The notes beneath the pieces were generated by a model, which saw nothing but the letters and a program-made list of their open reading frames with translations, made no database searches and had not been told where the DNA came from. Made by a program: the position numbers and the translations under genes. Shown in pieces: positions 1-5,095 of a DNA stretch of 5,095 bases (its first letter is position 1; every line of letters begins with the position of its first letter). This DNA is from Spirochaetaceae bacterium (lineage in GTDB: Bacteria; Spirochaetota; Spirochaetia; DSM-2461), in the NCBI GenBank assembly GCA_003246505.1, contig QKAI01000423.1, forward strand, positions 1 to 5,095, written 5' to 3'.

Positions 1-650
1 GAAGTGACCTTTACGCCCGCCGACTTCTTCATCACCTCCCTCCCCTTCTCCCCTGCCAGCCAGGAGTTCTTCTTAATAACCGTATCGATGCCCCCGGGGA
101 TGATGAGGGACACGGAGATGCGGGTCGGGGCCAGTTCCAGCCGAAGCCCCTCGGTCGCCGTTTTCACCGCCGCCTTGGAAGCGCCGTAGACAGCCTGGCC
201 CGGCACGGGAAGGAATCCGCCCATGCTGGACACATTGCCGATGCAGGCCTCCTCCCTCTCCGCCAGGCGGGGCAGCAAGGCCCGGGTCATGTTCATCATC
301 CCGAAGAAATTGATATTCATGAGCCGGTCGATCTGCTCCCCGGACAGATTGGCCAGAGTCAGAAAGGGCTGGATGATCCCCGCGTTATTGATGAGCCCGT
401 CGACCCTGCCGTGATAATCGACGATCTCCCCGGGAAGGCGGGTTACCCTCTCCCGGTCGGTGATATCCACGAGATGGAGGGAGACGCGGCTGTAATGATC
501 CCCCGCCCTTTCCCGGGTCTCTTCCAGGGCTTTCATATTGATGTCCACCGCCGCCACGGAGGCGCCCTTTTCCACCAGCTGCCGCACCAGCTCCCTTCCC
601 ACTCCGCCGCCGGCGCCGGTTACCACGATGACCTTGTTTTTAAATTCCAT
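1..650 (-). CDS. Short-chain dehydrogenase/reductase (SDR), classical type, C-terminus cut by window edge
   Basis: This is an NAD(P)-dependent oxidoreductase of the classical SDR family, predicted to be cytoplasmic with a Rossmann fold. I translated the minus strand from the ATG at 650 and found 216 codons open to the left edge. Visible motifs are the cofactor loop TGAGGGVG (residues 11-18), Asp36 at the end of the second beta strand (VDIN, which in this family usually favours NAD(H) over NADP(H)), NNAG (88-91), and the catalytic set Asn114 (NINFFG), Ser142 (NVSS), Tyr155 and Lys159 (YGASK). A PGGIDT stretch follows, matching the family's conserved PG motif after the active site. Classical SDRs are about 250-280 residues, so roughly 35-65 residues are missing. 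An in-frame ATG four codons upstream (662) is a possible alternative start. The 650 start is preferred because GGAGAAGG lies just before it. The substrate cannot be assigned, since SDRs act on many alcohols, sugars, steroids and acyl intermediates. The gene follows the exporter genes after 91 nt on the same strand. Confidence 0.93.
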   Translation of the reverse strand, partial: MEFKNKVIVVTGAGGGVGRELVRQLVEKGASVAAVDINMKALEETRERAGDHYSRVSLHLVDITDRERVTRLPGEIVDYHGRVDGLINNAGIIQPFLTLANLSGEQIDRLMNINFFGMMNMTRALLPRLAEREEACIGNVSSMGGFLPVPGQAVYGASKAAVKTATEGLRLELAPTRISVSLIIPGGIDTVIKKNSWLAGEKGREVMKKSAGVKVT

Positions 651-660
651 ATCCTTCTCC
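651..660 (-). promoter_or_regulatory. Ribosome binding site of the SDR gene
   Basis: On the minus strand the sequence GGAGAAGGAT directly precedes the ATG at 650, with the GGAG core 6 nt from the start. This supports the 650 start over the in-frame ATG at 662. The 662 start also has a GGGGAG further upstream, so it is not excluded. Confidence 0.6.
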
Positions 661-741
661 ATGGGGAAGTCTCCCCGTCGCTGGAGCCAATATAGTTTCC
701 CAGGGTAACAGGAAGGTAATCTTTTTGATTTTTCCTTCCCC
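651..741 (-). other. Intergenic gap between the second ABC gene and the SDR gene
   Basis: This 91-nt non-coding gap is the only spacing in the window larger than an overlap between genes. On the minus strand it contains a short inverted repeat, GGAAGG (739-734) with CCTTCC (716-711) around an A-rich 17-nt loop. That is too weak, and has no U-tract, to call a terminator. A TATATT at 694-689 could be a -10 box for the SDR gene, but no good -35 lies 16-18 nt upstream. The nearest candidate, TTACCT, is 19 nt away. The sequence therefore leaves open whether the SDR is read through from the exporter operon or has its own weak promoter. No TTAAG-type operator half-sites like those before the MarR gene are present. 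Confidence 0.5.
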
Positions 742-2613
742 TCAGGCCGATTGACCTTCGAACTGGCTGTTGTAGAGGTCCGCATAGAAGCCGTTCCGTT
801 CCAGCAGCTCCCCGTGGCAGCCCTGCTCGATGATATCCCCGTCCTTCATCACGAGTATCAGATCGGCGTTCCTGATGGTGGAGAGCCTGTGGGCGATGAC
901 GAAGCTGGTGCGCCCCTCCATCAGGCGGTCCATGGCGTTCTGGATCAGTTCCTCCGTCCGGGTGTCCACGGAGCTGGTGGCCTCGTCCAGAATGAGGATC
1001 TTCGGATCGGCCAGGATCGCCCTGGCGATGGTCAGCAGCTGTTTCTGCCCCTGGCTGATATTGCTGGTCTCCTCGTTGAGAACCCGGTCGTACCCCCCGG
1101 CCCAGGTATGGATGAAGTGGTCCACATGGGCGGCGGCGGCGGCCTCCTCCACCTCCCCGTCCGTGGCGCCGGGCCGTCCGTAACGGATGTTCTCCCTTAC
1201 CGTCCCGCTGTAGAGCCAGGAGTCCTGGAGCACCATGGCGAAGTTCCGGCGCAGATCGCTCCGGGTATAATCGCGTATGTCATGGCCGTCCACCAGAATG
1301 GCCCCCCCATCCACATCGTAGAAGCGCATGAGCAGTTTGACCATGGTGGTCTTCCCCGCCCCCGTGGGTCCCACGATGGCGATCTTCTTCCCCGATTCGG
1401 CCAGGGCGGAGAAATCCCTTATCACGGGCTTATCCTTCTCATAGCCGAAGCGGACATGGCGGAATTCCACCTGCCCCCGGGTATTTTCGGGCCGCACCGG
1501 GTCGCCGGCTTCGGTAATCTCCTGCTCCTCGTCGAGGAATTCGAACACCCTCTCCGCCGCGGCGGCCGTCTGCTGCAGCACATTGCTGATGTTGGCGATC
1601 TGGGTCAGGGGCTGGGAGAAGCGGCGCACGTACTGGATGAACGCCTGGATGTCCCCGATGGTGATGGCTCCCCGGGAGACGAGCCAGCCCCCCAGGACGG
1701 CCACGGCCACGTAGCTCAGATTCCCCACGACGGTCATGAGGGGCATCATGAGCCCCGAAAGGAACTGGCTCTTCCAGGCCGATTCGAAAAGCTTCCCGTT
1801 ATAAGCCTCAAAGGCGGCGACGCTCTTCTCCTCACCGGAAAAAGCCTTGACCACCGTATGGCCGGAGAACATCTCCTCTATGTGCCCGTTCACCTCCCCC
1901 AGTGATTTCTGCTGGCTGCGGAAGTGCTTCTGGCTCCGCTTGACGATCAGCCCGATCACCCCGGCGGAAAGGGGCAGCAGGATAAGGGCCACCAAAGTCA
2001 TCCGCCAGTCGATAGTCAGCATCATGGCCACGATCCCCACCACTGTGATGAGGGAGGTGATCATCTGCACCAGGCTCTGGTTCAGGGTCTGGCTGACCGT
2101 ATCCACGTCGTTGGTGATGCGGCTCAGGATCTCCCCGTGGGTGGTTTTGTCGTAGTATTTCAGGGGGATGCGGTTCATCTTCGCGGCGATCTCCGTCCGG
2201 AAGCGGTAGGCGATGTCCGTGGAGACCCGGGCCATGATCCATCCCATGGCATAGGTGAGGACCGAGGAGACCCCGTACAGGCCCAGGGTGAGCAGGAGGA
2301 TTCTCCCGATCCGGTCGAAATCCACGTCCCCCGTTCCGGCGGAGCGACGGCCCAGCCCCTCGAAGAGGACCGTGGTGGCCTGCCCCAGCACCCGGGGCCC
2401 GAGAACGGCCATCCCCGTGGAAAACAGGGCTAGAACGAAGACAAGCAGGGTGACCGCCCGGTATTTCCCCAGATAGCCGACCAGCCTTCCGATGGTCCCC
2501 CGGAAATTCTTCGCCCTCTCCCCGGGCATCATGCCGTGCCCTCCGGGGCCGCCCCCCATGCCTCCCCGGCGGGGAGGATTCATATTCTCTCTTTTATCGT
2601 TTTTATCGCTCAC
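742..2613 (-). CDS. Heterodimeric ABC exporter, second subunit (canonical catalytic Glu and His)
   Basis: This is a 623-residue half-transporter with an N-terminal six-helix membrane domain (about residues 50-345) fused to a nucleotide-binding domain (about 385-620), the type IV (ABCB-like) exporter architecture. Key motifs are Walker A GPTGAGKT (415-422), Q-loop Gln463, signature NISQGQ (518-523), Walker B ILILDEA with Asp543 and catalytic Glu544, D-loop SSVD (547-550) and switch His575 (IAHRLST). The signature has Gln in place of the first Gly of SGGQ, as in TM288-type subunits. This subunit therefore supplies the working Walker A/B/His half of the competent ATP site and the altered signature half of the degenerate one. 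Residues 13-37 form a Gly/Met/Pro-rich cytoplasmic tail before the first helix. The start is GTG, overlapping the stop of the first subunit gene as GTGA. An in-frame ATG at 2583 (residue 11) is an alternative. It is most like BmrD/TM288-type multidrug exporters. The family is certain, the substrate unknown. Confidence 0.95.
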   Translation of the reverse strand: MSDKNDKRENMNPPRRGGMGGGPGGHGMMPGERAKNFRGTIGRLVGYLGKYRAVTLLVFVLALFSTGMAVLGPRVLGQATTVLFEGLGRRSAGTGDVDFDRIGRILLLTLGLYGVSSVLTYAMGWIMARVSTDIAYRFRTEIAAKMNRIPLKYYDKTTHGEILSRITNDVDTVSQTLNQSLVQMITSLITVVGIVAMMLTIDWRMTLVALILLPLSAGVIGLIVKRSQKHFRSQQKSLGEVNGHIEEMFSGHTVVKAFSGEEKSVAAFEAYNGKLFESAWKSQFLSGLMMPLMTVVGNLSYVAVAVLGGWLVSRGAITIGDIQAFIQYVRRFSQPLTQIANISNVLQQTAAAAERVFEFLDEEQEITEAGDPVRPENTRGQVEFRHVRFGYEKDKPVIRDFSALAESGKKIAIVGPTGAGKTTMVKLLMRFYDVDGGAILVDGHDIRDYTRSDLRRNFAMVLQDSWLYSGTVRENIRYGRPGATDGEVEEAAAAAHVDHFIHTWAGGYDRVLNEETSNISQGQKQLLTIARAILADPKILILDEATSSVDTRTEELIQNAMDRLMEGRTSFVIAHRLSTIRNADLILVMKDGDIIEQGCHGELLERNGFYADLYNSQFEGQSA

Positions 2614-4568
2614 AGGTTTTCCGCCTCCTCCAGACTCAGCTGGGACAGTACGATCTCCCGGTAGGTGGGACAGTGTTCCATCAGTTCCCGATGTGTTCCC
2701 TTCCCGGTCAGCTTTCCCTCGTCAAGGACCAGGATCTGATCGGCATTCATAATAGTGGAAACCCTCTGGGCGACGATCAGGACGACCTTCTCCCCGGCGC
2801 TCTCCGCCAGAGACCGCCTCAGGGCCGCGTCGGTCTTAAAATCCAGGGCGGAAAAACTATCGTCGAAGATCAGCACGTCCGCCGGTTTCGCCAGGGCCCG
2901 GGCGATGGAGAGGCGCTGCTTCTGCCCCCCGGAGAAATTGCTCCCCCCCTGGGAGACGGACCGTTCGAAACCCCTCTCCCCTTCCCGGATAAAATCCATG
3001 ACCTGCGCCGTTTCGCAGACTTCGGTCAGTTTCCCATCCCCGGCGCTCTCGTCGCCGTATCGCAGATTGGAGGCGATGGTCCCCGAAAAGAGGGAGGCCT
3101 TCTGGGGCACCAGGCCGATGCGGCGGCGCAGGTCCTGCTGTTTTAACCGGCGCACATCCACCCCGTTCAACAGGATCTCCCCGCCCGTGACATCGTAGAA
3201 CCGGGGGATCAGATTCACCAGGGTGCTCTTCCCGGAACCGGTGGACCCAATGACCGCCGTGGTCTTGCCCTGTTCGGCGGTAAAGCTGATTCCCGACAGG
3301 GCCCGCTCCTCCCCTCCGGGGTAGGAGAAATCCACATTCCGGAATTCCAGGACCGCCCTGCCCTCCCCGGGGAGGGTTTCGGGCTGCTCCGGATCGGCAA
3401 TAGCCGGTTCGGTCCCCAGAACCTCCGCCACCCGCTCGGCGGAAACGGCGGCCCGGGGAATCATGATGAACATCATGGAGAGCATGAGAAAGGACATGAC
3501 GATCTGCACGGCGTACTGAAGAAAGGCCATCATGTCCCCGATGGGCATCTGGGAAGCGGCGACCTTTCCCGATCCCACCCAGATCACGGCCACGGAAAGG
3601 CCGTTCATGATGAGGGTGATGACGGGCATCATGACAACCATGGTCCTCATGACGAAGAGGTTGTTGTCGGCCAGTTCCCTGTTGGCCCCGTCGAAACGGT
3701 CCCTTTCAAAATCCTGGCGGTTGAAGGCGCGCACCACGAGAAGGCCGGAGAGCTGCTCCCGGCTGACCCGGTTCAGGTTGTCCACCAGCTTCTGCATGAT
3801 CTTGAACCGGGGCATGGCCACGGACATGATCAGGGCGACGAAGCCGAGAAGAAAAAGTACCGCCACGGCGATGATCCAGGCCATGGAGGGAGCCTTTCCC
3901 ATGGCCCGCATGACCCCTCCCACCCCCATGATGGGCGCGTACAGGGCCATGCGGATGATCATGAAGGACACCATCTGGATCTGGGTGATGTCATTAGTAT
4001 TCCGGGTGATCAGGGACGCCGTTGAAAAGGCATCGAATTCGGCGCTGGAAAAGCTCTCCACCCGGCGGAACAGGTCCAGCCGCACGTCCCGTGCCACCGA
4101 AGCGGACACCCGGGCGGCGATGAACCCCACGGCCACCGTGGTCAGGGCCGATGCCAGGGTCAGGACCAGCATAATCGCCCCCATGCGGAGGATATAGAGA
4201 GACTGAAGCCTCTCCGTATCGACACCCGTGGCGGTAAGATACAGGCGCAGAAAGGCGTACTTCCCGATGCTGTCCCCCTCAAGAACCGCCCGGCCCCCTT
4301 CGGTCAGCCGGTAGGCCTCTCCCTCCGCTTCGTAGGCGGTCTCCAGTATGCGGGAGCCCTTTTCCTCCGCCCCTATCAGCTCATACTGTTCCCTGTCCAG
4401 AATCTCCGGCAGATCCCTTTCTATGCCCCCCTGCTGAATTCCCACGTTGACGATCCGGGAAAGATAATCGGGGAGGGCCAGCTCCAGGTTCGCCTGGGCG
4501 AACAGGAGAATGAGAGCCAGGACTATCGCCCCCAGATGGGGCAGGTAATATTTACTTAATCTGAACAT
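2610..4568 (-). CDS. Heterodimeric ABC exporter, first subunit (degenerate catalytic residues)
   Basis: This 652-residue half-transporter is the partner of the ABC protein encoded directly downstream. The membrane domain has hydrophobic helices at about 12-33, 127-152, 199-222, 229-253, 308-331 and 345-371, and the nucleotide-binding domain runs from about 405 to 640. Motifs are Walker A GSTGSGKST (441-449), Q-loop Gln489, an intact signature NFSGGQ (544-549), Walker B VLIFDD (Asp569, with Asp570 where the catalytic Glu should be), D-loop SALD (573-576) and VAQRVST, with Gln601 where the switch His should be. Glu-to-Asp and His-to-Gln are the hallmark of the TM287/BmrC-type subunit, so these are family traits rather than decay. 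About 80-90 mostly polar residues (around 40-125) lie between helices 1 and 2, forming an enlarged extracytoplasmic segment rich in Glu and Gly. The ATG at 4568 sits inside the 3' end of the MarR gene (17-nt overlap). The heterodimer probably exports drugs, lipids or peptides, but the substrate cannot be assigned. Confidence 0.95.
   Translation of the reverse strand: MFRLSKYYLPHLGAIVLALILLFAQANLELALPDYLSRIVNVGIQQGGIERDLPEILDREQYELIGAEEKGSRILETAYEAEGEAYRLTEGGRAVLEGDSIGKYAFLRLYLTATGVDTERLQSLYILRMGAIMLVLTLASALTTVAVGFIAARVSASVARDVRLDLFRRVESFSSAEFDAFSTASLITRNTNDITQIQMVSFMIIRMALYAPIMGVGGVMRAMGKAPSMAWIIAVAVLFLLGFVALIMSVAMPRFKIMQKLVDNLNRVSREQLSGLLVVRAFNRQDFERDRFDGANRELADNNLFVMRTMVVMMPVITLIMNGLSVAVIWVGSGKVAASQMPIGDMMAFLQYAVQIVMSFLMLSMMFIMIPRAAVSAERVAEVLGTEPAIADPEQPETLPGEGRAVLEFRNVDFSYPGGEERALSGISFTAEQGKTTAVIGSTGSGKSTLVNLIPRFYDVTGGEILLNGVDVRRLKQQDLRRRIGLVPQKASLFSGTIASNLRYGDESAGDGKLTEVCETAQVMDFIREGERGFERSVSQGGSNFSGGQKQRLSIARALAKPADVLIFDDSFSALDFKTDAALRRSLAESAGEKVVLIVAQRVSTIMNADQILVLDEGKLTGKGTHRELMEHCPTYREIVLSQLSLEEAENL
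2624..2631 (-). promoter_or_regulatory. Ribosome binding site for the second ABC subunit, inside the end of the first
   Basis: GGAGGAGG on the minus strand lies 10 nt before the GTG at 2613, within the last codons of the preceding gene. It is the strongest Shine-Dalgarno match nearby and, with the GTGA stop/start overlap, favours the GTG start and translational coupling. The spacing is slightly long. The alternative ATG at 2583 has only a weak AAGAGAG before it. Confidence 0.65.
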
Positions 4569-5013
4569 TTTCCCGGTCCTCCATTGCTTCCAGCTTCCCG
4601 CTTAACAGGGCAATCCCCTCGCCCACGATCTCCGCTTCCCGGTCGTCCAGTTTCTGCAGCAGCTCCCCGACCCACACGTGGCTCTCCCGATGCAGGCGCT
4701 GGAGGATTTCCCTTCCCCGGGGGCTCAGCTCCACCCGCTTGATCCGCCGGTCTTCGGGATCCTCCTCCCGGATCACAAGCCCGGCGGCCACGAATTTATC
4801 CAGCATCTGGCTGACCGCCGCTTTGCTCACGCCCAGGAAATTTTCCATCTCCCCCACATTCATCGGGCCGTGATGGGTCAGGTGCTGCAGTATGGACATG
4901 TGGGGAAAACTGAGTTTGTACTCCCTGGTAAAATTCAGAATGGCCCGGATCTGTCTGTTTCGGGCGGTTCTCATCAGAATCCTCAGATTCTGCTCTATAC
5001 TTTCCTTATCCAT
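4552..5013 (-). CDS. MarR-family transcriptional repressor
   Basis: This 153-residue cytoplasmic DNA-binding protein has the usual length for MarR regulators, which act as dimers and bind palindromic operators. The winged helix-turn-helix spans about residues 37-100. A helix around SILQHL is followed by MNVGEMENFLGVSKAAVSQM, where SKAAVSQMLDKFVAAGLV (63-80) is the likely recognition helix. The wing carries the conserved DRR (88-90) and the family-typical ELSPRGREIL. N-terminal (about 4-30) and C-terminal (about 100-148) helices should form the dimer interface. The protein has no cysteine, so a thiol-oxidation switch of the OhrR type is ruled out, and release by a small ligand is more likely. 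It is the first gene of the operon and overlaps the exporter gene it probably controls. The palindromes directly upstream suggest autoregulation. The ATG at 5013 is supported by a good ribosome binding site. Confidence 0.94.
   Translation of the reverse strand: MDKESIEQNLRILMRTARNRQIRAILNFTREYKLSFPHMSILQHLTHHGPMNVGEMENFLGVSKAAVSQMLDKFVAAGLVIREEDPEDRRIKRVELSPRGREILQRLHRESHVWVGELLQKLDDREAEIVGEGIALLSGKLEAMEDRENVQIK
4578..4582 (-). promoter_or_regulatory. Ribosome binding site of the first ABC subunit
   Basis: GGAGG on the minus strand lies 9 nt before the ATG at 4568, inside the last codons of the MarR gene. It supports that start, and together with the 17-nt gene overlap it suggests translational coupling of exporter to repressor. 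Confidence 0.7.
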
Positions 5014-5017
5014 GATA

Positions 5018-5025
5018 CCTTTCCT
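5018..5025 (-). promoter_or_regulatory. Ribosome binding site of the MarR gene
   Basis: AGGAAAGG on the minus strand ends 4 nt before the ATG at 5013. It is purine-rich and properly placed, and it supports the chosen start. Confidence 0.65.
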
Positions 5026-5028
5026 ATA

Positions 5029-5044
5029 GTTAAGCCTACTTAAC
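5029..5044. promoter_or_regulatory. Downstream operator palindrome (GTTAAG-4-CTTAAC)
   Basis: This is a perfect inverted repeat with 6-nt arms GTTAAG (5029-5034) and CTTAAC (5039-5044) and a 4-nt spacer. It lies between the predicted transcription start and the MarR ribosome binding site. It shares the TTAAG half-site with the larger palindrome next to it, with centres about 19-20 bp (roughly two helical turns) apart. That spacing would place two MarR dimers on the same face of the DNA. Binding is inferred, and symmetry and position are what is seen. Confidence 0.55.
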
Positions 5045-5045
5045 C

Positions 5046-5066
5046 ATTAAGTTTGTTTAACTTAAT
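5046..5066. promoter_or_regulatory. Main operator palindrome overlapping the predicted -10
   Basis: This is a perfect inverted repeat with 8-nt arms ATTAAGTT (5046-5053) and AACTTAAT (5059-5066) around a 5-nt spacer. A 21-bp dyad upstream of a MarR gene is the usual size for a MarR dimer operator. It overlaps the predicted -10 region of the operon promoter, so bound repressor would exclude RNA polymerase. The regulator-operator pairing is inferred from position and symmetry. Confidence 0.7.
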
Positions 5067-5087
5067 AACAAAGGAGAGAATAGTCAA
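5059..5087 (-). promoter_or_regulatory. Predicted sigma-70-type promoter of the marR-ABC-ABC operon
   Basis: On the minus strand TTGACT (5087-5082) matches the -35 consensus at five of six positions. At 17-nt spacing the -10 would be TAAGTT (5064-5059), a poor match. TATTAA at 5067-5062 matches better, but its 14-nt spacing is short. Either way the -10 falls within the large palindrome. The region is sharply more AT-rich than the coding DNA. The -35 is fairly convincing and the exact -10 is not. Confidence 0.5.
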
Positions 5088-5095
5088 GGGAAGGG

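Noticed and set aside
711..739. Inverted repeat GGAAGG/CCTTCC after the second ABC gene as a terminator
   Set aside because: The stem is only 6 bp with a 17-nt loop, and no T-run follows on the minus strand. It is not a credible intrinsic terminator.
751..1905. Long plus-strand open frame (384 codons) antisense to the second ABC gene
   Set aside because: It lies opposite a certain ABC transporter gene. The translation is low-complexity, rich in Gly, His, Pro and Asp, has no recognisable domain, and is what GC-rich codon usage yields on the opposite strand.
3532..4197. Plus-strand open frame (221 codons) opposite the first ABC gene
   Set aside because: Its Met-, Arg- and Thr-rich translation mirrors the hydrophobic membrane helices on the other strand and has no motif. 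It is an antisense shadow.
5022..5050. Alternative operon promoter with TATAGG (5027-5022) as the -10
   Set aside because: Transcription would begin too close to the ATG for the ribosome binding site at 5018-5025 to be included, and the -35 match is poor.
5066..5095. Possible divergent plus-strand gene beginning at the right edge, with GGAGA at 5073-5077 as its ribosome binding site
   Set aside because: No ATG, GTG or TTG start follows in the remaining plus-strand bases, and the same stretch is better explained as the operon promoter region. What lies beyond the window is unknown.
1..5095. CRISPR arrays, tRNA or rRNA genes, insertion sequences or attachment sites
   Set aside because: I saw no regularly spaced direct repeats, no tRNA-like cloverleaf and no transposase or terminal repeats. 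Nearly the whole window is taken up by the four coding regions.

Overview
All recognisable genes lie on the minus strand, so the window reads right to left. It holds a compact multidrug-exporter-type operon: a MarR-family repressor, then two ABC half-transporters that form one heterodimeric type IV exporter, then the first 216 codons of a short-chain dehydrogenase/reductase (SDR) cut by the left edge. The DNA is GC-rich (about 60% by eye), with strong AGGAGG-type ribosome binding sites. The exporter pair resembles the TM287/288 and BmrC/BmrD type common in Firmicutes, Thermotogae and Spirochaetes. A GC-rich member of one of these anaerobe-rich lineages (a clostridial or spirochaete bacterium) is my best guess. 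The sequence does not settle it.

Layout from right to left. Positions 5014-5095 are an AT-rich control region with a probable sigma-70-type promoter and two TTAAG-based palindromes, the larger covering the predicted -10. The MarR gene occupies 5013-4552. It overlaps the first ABC gene (4568-2610) by 17 nt, which in turn overlaps the second ABC gene (2613-742) by 4 nt (GTGA). Each downstream ABC start has its ribosome binding site inside the preceding gene, so the three genes should be co-transcribed and translationally coupled. A 91-nt gap without a convincing terminator (651-741) separates them from the SDR gene (650 to beyond 1).

How it should work. The MarR dimer would bind the palindromes and block its own promoter until a ligand releases it, which would induce the exporter. 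The exporter is asymmetric. The first subunit has Asp in place of the Walker B catalytic Glu and Gln in place of the switch His, but a normal SGGQ signature. The second has normal Glu and His but an altered SQGQ signature. The dimer therefore has one competent and one degenerate ATP site, as in known heterodimeric exporters. The substrate cannot be read from the sequence. The SDR may be part of the same transcript or an independent neighbour.

This is a well-known type of gene cluster. I found no clear sign of an undescribed system. The most distinctive features are the operator architecture and the extra extracytoplasmic segment in the first ABC subunit.
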